Shown piece after piece: positions 47,765-57,421 of a stretch of 58,437 nucleotides of DNA; positions within the stretch are counted from its first letter, which is position 1; every line of letters starts with the position of its first letter. Both the position numbers and the translations under genes were made by a program. The DNA lies in assembly GCA_945900945.1 (NCBI GenBank), contig CAMDKL010000013.1, forward strand, positions 1-58,437, in the 5' to 3' direction. The DNA is from Pirellula staleyi DSM 6068. GTDB taxonomy: Bacteria; Planctomycetota; Planctomycetia; Pirellulales; Pirellulaceae. Below the pieces are notes generated by a model. That model searched no databases. It was not told where the DNA came from and was given only the letters and a program-made list of their open reading frames with translations.

Positions 47765-50700
47765 TTGATTGCCCCTTTAGATCTGAACGACAAAAATTCT
47801 GCGAGGCTGGCCAACGCAAATTTGGATTCTATACGCCACGCAATCGAGCACGCAAAACACTATTTGCCTACGCAGGGGCCGATCGCGGTTTTTATTCATC
47901 ACAACACACTGCATGCGTTGGAGCATTTGCCGTTTGACGAAGCGGTTCTCGAAGGATTGCGAACCTATGGATCGCAACCGTATTGGCAGGAATCTCGATA
48001 CCGTGAAGAGATGGCCCGCGATCGGATTCAAGTTAAAGACCTCCAATCCGTCTTAGGCCGCGACCTAGGACTATCGGGTTCGAAGGAAATTGCATCGGGA
48101 ACGACGCGATTCGACTTGAGGTACAACATGCTTCTTCACTCGGTGCTCACGGGCAGCGACGCGGAGCTGCGGTGGCTGTTTGCACAAAGCGATGCCCTCG
48201 ATCGATTTCGAACTGGCGTAGAGCCGCAAACAGGTTTTGCCGTGGTGGAAGCAACCCGGAATTGGATTATGCGCGATTTACGACTGCATCCTTCCGATTC
48301 ATCGACAGGGATTCCGGCAGCGATTCGAAGCATATTCCAGAGTTTTCCGGTTCGTACTATCGAATCCTGGAGCGATGAGACGTGGAAGCAACTTACGCTC
48401 CAAATTCTATGGCGAATTTGTCAAAATGGTGTTCAGTGTAGGTCACCAATGCAGCATCGATCGCCATCGACTTATCGGCATCGCGATATCCTTTTAAAGC
48501 TGTCCCATTTTGATTGCGATCTTCAAGTTCACGATTTGCTGATTCGTTTCACCTCGGCTTTCTTGGATCAGGGATTTGCCGGTTGGTCCATTCCAAACCG
48601 AGAGAAGGGTTTTTATCGTTGCTTCCTAGCACTCTTTGCTGAGAAGTCGCTATGGGCAGAAAAATGGTTGCAGCCATTGAGAGCGTTGATTGAGACGGAA
48701 CGACAAACGGTTTCGACGCCTATCGAATCCATTGCGAACTCACTGACTGCTTTAGGAGTTCCAGCCGACATAAGGGAAAAATACGTCAAAAAGACACTGC
48801 TGGCCTTGCCCGGTTGGACCGGAATGGTCGAACAGATGTCTTGCAATGCGAGTTGGACGCTTTATCCTGCTCCCAAAGACTCGCTCGAAGAGTTCCTTGC
48901 GGTTCGCCTGCTGCTCGATCGAATCTCGGCGGCGCATTGTCTCGAGGAACACCTTCCGCATGGATCCTATGAGCTTTCTGAGGTATTGGCCCTCGACCAT
49001 CCGGAACGTCATGATCCGCTTCGTCAGACGGTTCAACAGAGTGCATTTGATGTTTTTCAGTTAGCTCAACGATTGGGATGGTCGCCTCGCACACTCTACT
49101 CTTGGTCGACCGAGGAATGGCAAAGTGTGGTAGGCGAGATTGGTATTTTCGACGACCTGGAACGACGGCGACTATTTCACTTGGCATATGAGCATCGCTA
49201 TCGCAGCCAGATTTTGGATTCGATTTCTGAGCATTCACAATTCCCATTGAAGGTTCCAACGTCCGTTTCCTTTCAGGTGATCACGTGCATCGACGACCGC
49301 GAAGAATCCTTTCGTCGGCACTTGGAGGAGCTCGATTCGAGCGTCGAGACCTTTGGGGCGGCAGGTTTCTTCAACGTCCCAATGTACTTTCGCGGGGCTG
49401 CGGATGCGCATTTTATCCCGCTATGCCCGATCATGATGGTTCCGAAGAACTATGTCGAAGAAATAGGTCCACTTTCGTCTAAACAAGCTGAAACGAGACG
49501 AACTCAAACTCGAATGTTACTAGGCAAAGCATCTCAGACAATTCACATGAGTAGCCGGAGTCTATTTAGCGGCATACTGACTGCTTTGTTTGGCTCTTTA
49601 AACGCATTCCCTTTGGTCGCTCGCGTTTTGTTTCCGCGATTGACGTCACAGATTCGCAACAGATTTGGAAATCTTGTCCGACCAACGGTAGCCACGCAGC
49701 TACGGCTTGAGCGAGGCGACGATTCCGTTTTAACGGACAAAGGAGCCGAGGGATTTACGCTCGTAGAAATGGCGAACATGATCGAGCGTCTGACAGGCGA
49801 TCTTGGGATTCAAGGTTGTTTCGCGCCGCTGGTGATCGTATTTGGCCATGGTTCATCGAGTTTGAACAACCCCCATGAATCGGCATACAACTGCGGAGCG
49901 TGCGGAGGTGGTAAAGGCGGTCCCAACGCGCGGGCTGTCGCTCAGATGGCGAACGACCAGCGTGTACGAGCAATCCTCAAGGGGCGAGGTCTGGTCATTC
50001 CTGATGCGACGCTTTTCGTTGGCGGATATCACAATACCTGTGATGACTCCACTCACTACTTGGACGTCGATCGTATTCCACCCAACCATACCGCCAAGTT
50101 CTTGGCCGCTAGCCAAATTATTGAACGAGCCCGTAGAAGGAATGCGCATGAACGTGCTCGCCGTTTCTATTCGCTCGATATGACAAGCAGCGATGAAGAA
50201 GCGCTACGGCATGTTGAGCAACGATCGGAGGATCTAGCTCAAGTTAGGCCCGAATACAACCATGCGACGAATGCCGCTTGTTTTGTGGGACGCCGCGGTC
50301 GTACACGCGGGCTGTTTATGGATCGACGATGTTTTTTGACCTCCTACGACCCAACGACCGATGACGAGACGACTTCAATTCTGATGCGTATTATGCAAGC
50401 CGTGATTCCCGTCTGTGGCGGTATCTCACTGGAATACTATTTCTCGACGGTCGATAACGTTGGCTATGGTTGCGGAACCAAGCTGCCGCATAATATCACT
50501 TCCTTGATTGGTGTTATGGAGGGCGCAACAAGCGATTTACGCACTGGACTTAGCCAGCAGATGGTTGAGATTCATGAGCCCATTCGTATTCTGTTTATCG
50601 TTGAGGCCAAGCCTGAATCGATCTTGTCAATTATGGACCGCAATCCCCTAATTAACACATATATTCGCAATCACTGGGTACAAATCGCTACGCTCGATCC

Positions 50701-50890
50701 GTTGTCGAATCAGATTCAACTGTTTCAAGGTGACCGATTTGAGCCTTACCAACCTGGACCACACGTTCTGCCGTCGGTTTCGGTCTCACTCGATTGGTAT
50801 CGTGGTTGGCGTGAGCCGCTAGGATTTTCGAGGGTGGATATAAATGCTTTGCCTGCGCATAATAACTCACCTATTGGGAATAAAGTATGA
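47765..50890 (+). CDS. dabA: DabA, inorganic carbon transporter subunit (DUF2309)
   Basis: A 1041-residue member of DUF2309, starting at TTG 47765. In Halothiobacillus, DabA binds zinc in a beta-carbonic-anhydrase-like site and, with the NuoL-like subunit DabB, drives uptake of CO2 as bicarbonate using a cation gradient. The four zinc/active-site residues are conserved: Cys508 and Asp510 in [14 protein letters not shown], His695 in VFGHGSSS, and Cys710 in [18 protein letters not shown]. The His-Cys spacing of 15 equals the characterised enzyme. N-terminal [18 protein letters not shown] also matches. Length is at the upper end of the family. The stop overlaps the following gene by four bases, so translation is coupled. 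Confidence 0.95.
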   Translation: MIAPLDLNDKNSARLANANLDSIRHAIEHAKHYLPTQGPIAVFIHHNTLHALEHLPFDEAVLEGLRTYGSQPYWQESRYREEMARDRIQVKDLQSVLGRDLGLSGSKEIASGTTRFDLRYNMLLHSVLTGSDAELRWLFAQSDALDRFRTGVEPQTGFAVVEATRNWIMRDLRLHPSDSSTGIPAAIRSIFQSFPVRTIESWSDETWKQLTLQILWRICQNGVQCRSPMQHRSPSTYRHRDILLKLSHFDCDLQVHDLLIRFTSAFLDQGFAGWSIPNREKGFYRCFLALFAEKSLWAEKWLQPLRALIETERQTVSTPIESIANSLTALGVPADIREKYVKKTLLALPGWTGMVEQMSCNASWTLYPAPKDSLEEFLAVRLLLDRISAAHCLEEHLPHGSYELSEVLALDHPERHDPLRQTVQQSAFDVFQLAQRLGWSPRTLYSWSTEEWQSVVGEIGIFDDLERRRLFHLAYEHRYRSQILDSISEHSQFPLKVPTSVSFQVITCIDDREESFRRHLEELDSSVETFGAAGFFNVPMYFRGAADAHFIPLCPIMMVPKNYVEEIGPLSSKQAETRRTQTRMLLGKASQTIHMSSRSLFSGILTALFGSLNAFPLVARVLFPRLTSQIRNRFGNLVRPTVATQLRLERGDDSVLTDKGAEGFTLVEMANMIERLTGDLGIQGCFAPLVIVFGHGSSSLNNPHESAYNCGACGGGKGGPNARAVAQMANDQRVRAILKGRGLVIPDATLFVGGYHNTCDDSTHYLDVDRIPPNHTAKFLAASQIIERARRRNAHERARRFYSLDMTSSDEEALRHVEQRSEDLAQVRPEYNHATNAACFVGRRGRTRGLFMDRRCFLTSYDPTTDDETTSILMRIMQAVIPVCGGISLEYYFSTVDNVGYGCGTKLPHNITSLIGVMEGATSDLRTGLSQQMVEIHEPIRILFIVEAKPESILSIMDRNPLINTYIRNHWVQIATLDPLSNQIQLFQGDRFEPYQPGPHVLPSVSVSLDWYRGWREPLGFSRVDINALPAHNNSPIGNKV

Positions 50891-52263
50891 GTGTTTCCGA
50901 GTGGACACAAGTATTCGGATCCATTACTTTCATTTGCCCATGCGTGCTATTGCTGATCATCGGAGTCAGTCTGCTCATCGGTCGACCTATGAGTGAATTG
51001 ATTCTTGGGCGATGGTTGAAAGCCATGGTAAGTCTTAGCTTGATATCTGCGTTAGCTGTGCTTGGAATTATGCTTGCCACAGGCTCACGTCGCGAATTGG
51101 TCGACCTAGGTAATATGGTTGAGATTCACGACGTGCACTTCCATTTCCATATCAAATTTATTTTTGATCGACTGAGCGTACCCATGGTGATTCTGTCGCT
51201 CGTCTTGTGTGGGACTGTCGGATCCTTTGGACTGAGTTACTTGCATCGCGATGCGGGCTTTCAGCGGTTTTTCTTGAGTTTTGCGATGTTTTTGGTAGGC
51301 ATGACGTTTGCATCTCTCGCTGGCACGATCGAAACGCTTTTTCTCGGATGGGAATTGGTCGGACTTTCCTCAGCTCTTTTGATAGCCTACTTTCACGAAA
51401 GGCCGTCACCCGTTGCGAACGGGCTTCGCGTCTGGGCGATATATCGATTTGCGGACGCAGCGTTTTTAGCCGCTGCGATCGCCTTGCACCATCAAACAGG
51501 TGAGGGCGATTTCAGTCTTCTGATGGGGGATGAGCCTTGGCCTGCTGGGACGGCTTCGCTCAGCGACAGTTCCGCCTTGCTAGTTGGGACATTTCTTTTG
51601 ATCGCAGCCGCAGGAAAATCCGGGCTCGTTCCATTTTCTGGTTGGTTGCCGCGTGCAATGGAAGGCCCAACTCCCTCAAGCGCCATATTTTACGGAGCCC
51701 TTTCGGTTCACTTGGGGGCGTTTCTACTTTTGCGTGTTAGTCCGATTTTGGATCGATCGGCATTGCTTAGCTGGATGGTGATCGGACTCGGCCTGATATC
51801 GGCTGGCTTTGCTGCGTTGGCGGGACGAGTTCAAACCGACATCAAGAGTGCACTTGCCTTTGCATCACTAACTCAAGTCAGCATTATCGTCGTCGAAATT
51901 GGTTTTGGCTTTCTTTATTTGGCCCTAATCCATTTAATTGGCCACGCGTGTATGCGTTCGCTACAGCTGCTGCGGGCACCCACTCTCCTTCGCGACTATA
52001 AAACGATGGAAAATGCCATCGGGAAATCTCTTGATCATGGTTCGCCTCATATCATTGCATGGCTTGGGACTTCGGCCCAGCGTCGACTCTATCGCGGCGC
52101 GATGGAACGTGGTTACATGGACGCAATCTTAGACGATCGCATTGTAACTCCATTCGTGCGTTTGTTTTCAACCTTTAATCGCTGGGAGCGAGGATGGACA
52201 CACTGGCTAGCTGGTTCACATCATGGTTCGGAACAGCATCAAGAAAAGATGCAGAATGAATGA
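50887..52263 (+). CDS. dabB: DabB-type NuoL-like proton/cation-conducting subunit
   Basis: A 458-residue polytopic membrane protein of the NuoL/Mrp antiporter family, with about fourteen hydrophobic segments. Charged positions expected in the channel are kept: Glu156 in [12 protein letters not shown], Lys244 in [26 protein letters not shown], Lys320 in [14 protein letters not shown] and a His in [12 protein letters not shown]. This is the pattern of DabB, which with DabA imports inorganic carbon. The start ATG overlaps the dabA stop by four bases. A C-terminal hydrophilic tail (about 395-458) has no recognised motif. The next gene, a second NuoL/M-like subunit, starts 45 bases downstream. Confidence 0.85.
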   Translation: MSVSEWTQVFGSITFICPCVLLLIIGVSLLIGRPMSELILGRWLKAMVSLSLISALAVLGIMLATGSRRELVDLGNMVEIHDVHFHFHIKFIFDRLSVPMVILSLVLCGTVGSFGLSYLHRDAGFQRFFLSFAMFLVGMTFASLAGTIETLFLGWELVGLSSALLIAYFHERPSPVANGLRVWAIYRFADAAFLAAAIALHHQTGEGDFSLLMGDEPWPAGTASLSDSSALLVGTFLLIAAAGKSGLVPFSGWLPRAMEGPTPSSAIFYGALSVHLGAFLLLRVSPILDRSALLSWMVIGLGLISAGFAALAGRVQTDIKSALAFASLTQVSIIVVEIGFGFLYLALIHLIGHACMRSLQLLRAPTLLRDYKTMENAIGKSLDHGSPHIIAWLGTSAQRRLYRGAMERGYMDAILDDRIVTPFVRLFSTFNRWERGWTHWLAGSHHGSEQHQEKMQNE

Positions 52264-52308
52264 CTACTTTGCCAGCTAAGCTGAAACCTTTAGGAAGATT
52301 GTTAAATA

Positions 52309-53715
52309 ATGAATGAACTGCATCTGCCGTGGTTAGAACTTTGCATTCTAGTACCGGCGTTGGCATCCATCTGGGTAGGCAGGATTCTTGACGTTTCGCG
52401 GGCGCGTTCGGCAAGCCTAGCAGTCTCGGCAGTAACGTTGCTGCTTGCCTTGTCAGGTTGGATCGACTATGAAACGCTTTTTGCTTTCGAGGCCCACGAT
52501 CATTGGGACGTCGTCAAGTCGTTCATTGGACGAGAAGAATTCGTTATCGATAAACTCAGTGCTCCGCTGTTGCCACTAACCGCATTGCTTTTTTTTCTAA
52601 CGATGTTGGCGACGCCACGTGTTAAATTTGGAAAGTATTCATTCGCGTTGGGGTTGCTTTCTCTATCGTCGACTATCGCAGTCCTTAGTTGTAAGGATAC
52701 ATGGTTGCTAATAACACTTTTGGCTGTGAACGCGATTCCAATGTACATCGATTTGCGGACGAGAGGGAAATCAACGCGAGTCTTCGCTTTTCATATCGGC
52801 CTGTCGATGATATTGATGATTTTGGGTGCGGCTTGTTATGAATGGACAACTTCGGATTTCGGACGAGGGATCGGGATAGTCCTGTTGGTTGCTGCCGTAC
52901 TTATTCGGCGCGGCTGCGCGCCGTTGCATTGTTGGATTACGGATCTTTTTGAACACGCTGCCTTAGGCAATGCCCTGTTGTTCATCACACCGTTGGTTGG
53001 CGCCTATGCGACGATGAGGTTGGTATTGCCGATCGCACCCGATTGGGCATTGCGAAGCATTGCATTCCTTTCCTTGGCGACTGCACTATACGCTTCGTGC
53101 ATGGCGATCATACAGACCGATTCTCAAAGGTTTTTTTGCTTCCTATTTCTCAGTCATTCTGCACTGGTACTTGTTGGACTTGAAACGACAACCCCGATTG
53201 GGTTAACTGGGGCTTTATGCGTTTGGCTTTCAGTAGCTCTGTCCCTCACGGGCCTCGGATTAGCTTTGCGGTGTGTTGAAGCTAGAACCGGACCGCTTTC
53301 GCTGAATCAGTACCACGGCTTATACTCCCACATGCCGCATCTTGCAGGATTCTTTCTGTTGACGGGACTGTCTGCGGTTGGGTTTCCGTGTACGATCGGC
53401 TTTACTGGTACGGAATTACTGGTCGAAGCTGCGATTGAAATGTCACCTTGGGTCGGTGGAGTTGTTGTTGTATCCACTGCCCTAAATGGAATCGCCATTC
53501 TTCAAGCGTACTTTCGAATATTTACCGGAACGACGCATCACTCTACTATCCCTTTGGCGTCGCTGCGATCGGAGCGCATTGCGATTTTAACTTTCACTCT
53601 GTTGTTGCTGGGCGCTGGTCTTTGGCCCCAACCTGGTGTCCACTCAAGATATGATGCTGCTGTTGAACTGCTCGATCATCGCGCTGTTTCAAAACACATT
53701 GCAGTAACTAACTGA
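52309..53715 (+). CDS. Second NuoL/NuoM-like membrane subunit, lacking canonical charged residues
   Basis: A 468-residue polytopic protein clearly related to NADH dehydrogenase antiporter subunits, but diverged. The Glu of the conserved WEL motif is missing (WLLITLLAVNAIPMYI, with Ala/Val there). The Lys of GKxAxxPxHxW is Arg200 in IRRGCAPLHCWITDLFEHA, and the DLKR Lys is Gln273 in DSQRFFCFLFLSHS. PLHCWI, the hydrophobic profile and position after dabB support homology. It may act as a structural or second antiporter-like partner of DabA/DabB, by analogy with multi-subunit Mrp complexes. Its own transport activity is doubtful. Inference from residue reading, not from a model. Confidence 0.75.
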   Translation: MNELHLPWLELCILVPALASIWVGRILDVSRARSASLAVSAVTLLLALSGWIDYETLFAFEAHDHWDVVKSFIGREEFVIDKLSAPLLPLTALLFFLTMLATPRVKFGKYSFALGLLSLSSTIAVLSCKDTWLLITLLAVNAIPMYIDLRTRGKSTRVFAFHIGLSMILMILGAACYEWTTSDFGRGIGIVLLVAAVLIRRGCAPLHCWITDLFEHAALGNALLFITPLVGAYATMRLVLPIAPDWALRSIAFLSLATALYASCMAIIQTDSQRFFCFLFLSHSALVLVGLETTTPIGLTGALCVWLSVALSLTGLGLALRCVEARTGPLSLNQYHGLYSHMPHLAGFFLLTGLSAVGFPCTIGFTGTELLVEAAIEMSPWVGGVVVVSTALNGIAILQAYFRIFTGTTHHSTIPLASLRSERIAILTFTLLLLGAGLWPQPGVHSRYDAAVELLDHRAVSKHIAVTN

Positions 53716-53818
53716 TTTGTAATGGATAGACTTAGCGACATAGTCGATACATCGGAATACAATCGTCCGTTTCTTGGAAGAGTTTCATTTCCTGTACCCT
53801 GTATTGAGTCACTGCTTC

Positions 53819-55819
53819 ATGTCGACCACCATAAACGGACCCACCATTGCGACTAATCAGCCTCCTAGGGGCAATGTAGCAGGCTTTTTTAAATACTTTC
53901 GCTTCGATGCGCTCAGCGGCTTTTTGGTGTTTCTGATCGCCCTACCGCTGTGTTTGGGGATCTCATCGGCTTCGGAATTCCCCATCGTTGCTGGTGTTCT
54001 GACCGCAATCGTTGGCGCTTGCATCACACCGTTCATCTCGAATAGTGAGCTAACGATCAAAGGGCCAGCCGCTGGCTTGATCGTGATCTCCCTAGGAGCT
54101 ATTCAAGAGATGAAGCATATCTATGGCGAGGAGGGTGGTTATGCCGCAGTGCTTGCCATCGGCGTGGTCGCGGGAGTGATTCAAGTAGCCTTTGGACTTT
54201 TGAGAAGCGGAGTCATCGGTGAGTTTTTTCCATCGGCGGTGGTTCACGGGATGTTAGCTGCGATTGGTGTGATCATTATTGGCAAGCAGACTCACACACT
54301 CTTAGGTGTCCAACCAGAGAGCCATGACCCGCTGGGGTTGCTAGCTGAGATTCCCCGGTCGATTTGGAATATGGACCCATACGTAGCATGCATCGGTTTT
54401 ATCAGTTTGGCATTGCTTTTTGGAATGACATTCTTCAAAAACAAGACTGTCAAGAAAATCCCAGTTCCGATGGTAGTAATGTTGATAGCCATTCCGTTGG
54501 GGATGTATTTCGAATTGGGTCAGCCGCATAAATACATGTTCGGTGGCGTCGAACACTTCATATCTGAAAAAGCCCTGGTCAATATTCCAACGAACTTGCT
54601 CGCCGCAATCACATTTCCCAATTTTGCATCGCTACAGACATTCGCCGCTTGGAAGTGGGTTTTCATGTATGCTTTGATTGGTTCGTTGGAATCGATTCTT
54701 AGCGCCAAGGCAGTTGACATGCTCGACCCTTACCGTCGCAAATCTAACCTCAATCGTGATTTGCTTGCGGTAGGTGTCGGCAATACGCTTAGCTCGGCGA
54801 TCGGTGGTCTCCCGATGATTTCAGAAATCGTGCGAAGCAAAGCAAATATAGATAACGGTGCTAAAACTAGGTTTGCTAATTTTTGGCATGGTCTTTTCTT
54901 GTTGGTGAGTGTGTCCTTCTTAGCAAAATTTATTCATCTTATTCCAATGACGGCGCTTGCCGCGATGTTGATTTTTACCGGCTTCCGCCTTGCTTCCCCA
55001 AACGAGTTCCTCAAGGTCTATCGCACCGGTCGTGAGCAGTTGTTCATATTTGTTTTCACCATGATCATGGTATTAGCCACCGACTTGCTGGTCGGGATTA
55101 TGCTAGGCATCGTTGCCAAGCTAGTGATCCATACAGCCAACGGAGTTCCGATTACTTCGCTTTTCAAGCCGTTTCTGGATGTTCAAACGATGGACGACGG
55201 CAGCTGTGTCGTTTTTGCCAGCCAGTCTGCTGTGTTCTCCAACTGGATTCCGTTTCGTAGGCAAATCGAACACTTGGGTTTCGTTCAGCATTCCAATGTA
55301 ACGGTCGATCTATCAGGTACTAAATTTGTCGATCATACGGTAATGGAAAAGCTTCATGAACTCCAGGAGGACTTTATCCAGGAAGGCCTCAAACTCGATA
55401 TCGTTGGTTTAGATAGTCACCAGCAGATGAGTAATTCGAGTTTGGCGGCTCGCAAACAGCTCGGCCTACCTTTGATGCATCGACTTACTTTTACTATTCC
55501 CGAAGATTTAGAGCCGTCCTTGATGGCGTTATTATCTAACGCGGATTTGCAGGATTCCGTAAAAAGCAGTTGGAAAGCAGTGCTTCCTAGTTCGTCGGCT
55601 GGCAATTTGTTTAGAATTGAAGCTTTGATTCCGCGAGACAAAAGTCAACGTCTGATTGAATCTATACGCCGTACGATGCCGACGCTGAATGGGATGACGA
55701 TGTTGCTTGAAACTGTCGGGGTTTTGCATAGCTCCTCTCAATCATGGACTCCAAGTTCGGAAGAAGCTAAGCTTGCAATACGCCGCATTCGTGACGATTT
55801 CGTAAGTAAGAAACTCTAG
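53819..55819 (+). CDS. SulP family anion (bicarbonate/sulfate) transporter with STAS and C-terminal extension
   Basis: About 666 residues from ATG 53819 (a TTG at 53774 would add 15). The SulP core has LIALPLCLGISSASEFPIVAGVLTAIVG, GPAAGLIVI, GSLESILSAKAVDML, GGLPMISEIVRSKANIDNGAKTRFANFWHGL and about ten to twelve membrane segments. A STAS domain follows, with VTVDLSGTKFVDHTVMEKLHEL. About 120 further residues follow the STAS domain, with two beta-alpha-beta-like stretches (RLTFTIPEDLEPSLMALLS and FRIEALIPRDKSQRLIESIR), which recall PII-like regulators. In this locus bicarbonate is the likely substrate, given the adjacent dab genes. Sulfate is possible. It is 104 bases after the previous gene and 3 bases ahead of the regulator gene. 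Confidence 0.85.
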   Translation: MSTTINGPTIATNQPPRGNVAGFFKYFRFDALSGFLVFLIALPLCLGISSASEFPIVAGVLTAIVGACITPFISNSELTIKGPAAGLIVISLGAIQEMKHIYGEEGGYAAVLAIGVVAGVIQVAFGLLRSGVIGEFFPSAVVHGMLAAIGVIIIGKQTHTLLGVQPESHDPLGLLAEIPRSIWNMDPYVACIGFISLALLFGMTFFKNKTVKKIPVPMVVMLIAIPLGMYFELGQPHKYMFGGVEHFISEKALVNIPTNLLAAITFPNFASLQTFAAWKWVFMYALIGSLESILSAKAVDMLDPYRRKSNLNRDLLAVGVGNTLSSAIGGLPMISEIVRSKANIDNGAKTRFANFWHGLFLLVSVSFLAKFIHLIPMTALAAMLIFTGFRLASPNEFLKVYRTGREQLFIFVFTMIMVLATDLLVGIMLGIVAKLVIHTANGVPITSLFKPFLDVQTMDDGSCVVFASQSAVFSNWIPFRRQIEHLGFVQHSNVTVDLSGTKFVDHTVMEKLHELQEDFIQEGLKLDIVGLDSHQQMSNSSLAARKQLGLPLMHRLTFTIPEDLEPSLMALLSNADLQDSVKSSWKAVLPSSSAGNLFRIEALIPRDKSQRLIESIRRTMPTLNGMTMLLETVGVLHSSSQSWTPSSEEAKLAIRRIRDDFVSKKL

Positions 55820-55822
55820 AAA

Positions 55823-56509
55823 GTGGCGAGGAGTTTTTTGGACCTCTTGGTTGTCGAAGACGACGTAGTCTTAGGTAAGGCTTTGGTCAAAGGTTTGACG
55901 GAGGGAGGTCACGTCTGCATCTGGATTCAAAATGGTTGCGAAGCAGTCGAACGATGCAAAAACCAACTTTTTGATATCGCGGTTCTCGATCTTATGCTTC
56001 CGGACTTACCGGGTCTTCAAGTTCTTCGAGAATTTCGAATCCATCAACCAAGTCTCGCAGTCCTTATTTTAAGTGCCCTGGGGACAGTGGAAGAACGCGT
56101 TCATGGCCTGAATTCTGGTGCAGATGACTATTTAGTTAAGCCTTTCGCGTTTGCTGAACTGGTTGCCAGGTTATCAGTCCTGGAGAGGCGCAAAGTACAA
56201 TCGCCAGTCACACGATTGCAATCCGGATCGCTTGCCATCGAATTGACAAGCCGACGAGTCACACGTGACGATTCTGATATCGACCTTACCCCGACCGAAT
56301 ACAAGCTACTTGAGTTTTTGATGCGAAACGCCGGTGAAGTTGTCACGCGTCGCATGCTATGCGAACATCTTTGGGAATCGGACTGGGAGGGTGTTACGAA
56401 TGTTATCGAGGTCCATATCAATCGACTGCGCAACAAACTCAATAAAGGCTTTGATTCAGGCTTGATTTACACAGTTCGAGGCATTGGCTATGCACTTCGG
56501 CAAAATTAG
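55823..56509 (+). CDS. OmpR family response regulator
   Basis: A 228-residue regulator starting at GTG 55823, 3 bases after the SulP stop. The receiver domain has VVEDD, phospho-acceptor Asp in DIAVLDLMLPDLPG, Ser/Ala in LILSALGTVEERVHG and Lys in DDYLVKPFAF. The winged-helix DNA-binding domain follows, with LTPTEYKLLEFLMRNAGEVVTRRMLCEHLWESDWEGVTNVIEVHINRLRNKL and YTVRGIGYALR. All key residues are intact. It lies directly after the transporter genes and overlaps the histidine kinase start by 20 bases. It probably regulates this locus, which is inference from position. Confidence 0.95.
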   Translation: MARSFLDLLVVEDDVVLGKALVKGLTEGGHVCIWIQNGCEAVERCKNQLFDIAVLDLMLPDLPGLQVLREFRIHQPSLAVLILSALGTVEERVHGLNSGADDYLVKPFAFAELVARLSVLERRKVQSPVTRLQSGSLAIELTSRRVTRDDSDIDLTPTEYKLLEFLMRNAGEVVTRRMLCEHLWESDWEGVTNVIEVHINRLRNKLNKGFDSGLIYTVRGIGYALRQN

Positions 56510-56633
56510 ATCGACCTTTCGATCCCTTCGATTCCGATTAATGCTGCTCAATGCCATCGTCGTCTTGCTCGCATCGATGGGTACCTATTCGCGGAACCGG
56601 CGACGAATTGGACCATCTGTCACTTACGTTTAA
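56490..56633 (+). pseudogene. Histidine kinase 5' fragment (first transmembrane segment)
   Basis: The original kinase start ATG 56490 overlaps the regulator stop. It reads MHFGKIRSTFRSLRFRLMLL then NAIVVLLASM, i.e. the cytoplasmic N-terminus and first membrane segment. This frame then runs off into a short tail and stops at TAA 56633. The kinase core continues in another frame. A deletion near 56575-56590 has removed the sensor domain and second membrane segment and shifted the frame. Confidence 0.75.
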
Positions 56634-57369
56634 CTTGTTGCTTGATCGTATCGCCAGTTTTCTTCAACAGCGACGTGAATTTCTGGCGAACGCCGCGCAC
56701 GAATTGCGAACGCCACTCGCAGCGCTTCGGAGCACCACGGAGGTTGCATTGAGGTCCGAACGAACGACACACGAGTATCAAGAGCTGCTAGGGACGATCA
56801 TCGAAGAAAGTGAATCGCTCGAAGTGTTGGTCAATCAGCTGCTGCTACTGGCCGAAACGGAGGCCGATACTGAAACGCTCCTGTTGACGGGTGAACCGGT
56901 GGCGCTCGAAGAATTGATCGAAAGATCGTGCGACATGTTTGTTGGCGTCGCGGAGAGTCGATCGATTGAACTCCGCTTCAAAATCGTGCGTCGAGGCATG
57001 GTCAAGGGAAACCGACATCATTTGCGACAAGTGATTAACAATTTGGTCGACAACTCGCTAAAATTCACTCCCGCCGGAGGAAAGGTCAACATTACACTTG
57101 ACGTAGATTCGTTGACGTCAATGGCTTGTTTTTCCGTTCAAGACACCGGAGTCGGAATCGCCGTAGATGAAAAGCCGCGATTGTTTGATCGCTTCTATCG
57201 AGGTGATCGATCGCGACGGCGCGACGCGGTGACTCGCGGGACCGGGTTGGGCCTGAGCATCTGTCAAGCGATCGTCAAAGGGCACGGCGGCACACTCTCC
57301 GTCGAAAGCCAAATCGGTCAAGGTAGTTGCTTCCTGGTATCACTGCCGCAGTATCATCCGTCCGAATAA
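56551..57369 (+). CDS. Histidine kinase core, sensor region deleted and frameshifted
   Basis: A 272-codon frame. The first ten residues are out-of-frame sequence. From residue 11 it is a normal kinase: HAMP end VPIRGTGDELDHLSLTFNLLLDRI, H box FLANAAHELRTPLAALRST (His50), N box HHLRQVINNLVDNSLKFTPAGGK, G1 VQDTGVGI, F box LFDRFYRGD and G2 GTGLGLSI. The catalytic part is therefore intact, but the periplasmic sensor and second membrane segment are missing and translation must begin anew at ATG 56551 or another internal start. It may be a non-functional kinase, a soluble constitutive kinase, or a sequence/assembly error. Regulator partner is encoded immediately upstream. Convergent with the HD-domain gene. 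Confidence 0.75.
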   Translation: MPSSSCSHRWVPIRGTGDELDHLSLTFNLLLDRIASFLQQRREFLANAAHELRTPLAALRSTTEVALRSERTTHEYQELLGTIIEESESLEVLVNQLLLLAETEADTETLLLTGEPVALEELIERSCDMFVGVAESRSIELRFKIVRRGMVKGNRHHLRQVINNLVDNSLKFTPAGGKVNITLDVDSLTSMACFSVQDTGVGIAVDEKPRLFDRFYRGDRSRRRDAVTRGTGLGLSICQAIVKGHGGTLSVESQIGQGSCFLVSLPQYHPSE

Positions 57370-57421
57370 GAAGTTGATCGAGCAGGGGTTAGCCTACAGA
57401 CGGGTCTGGATCGCCGTGTGG

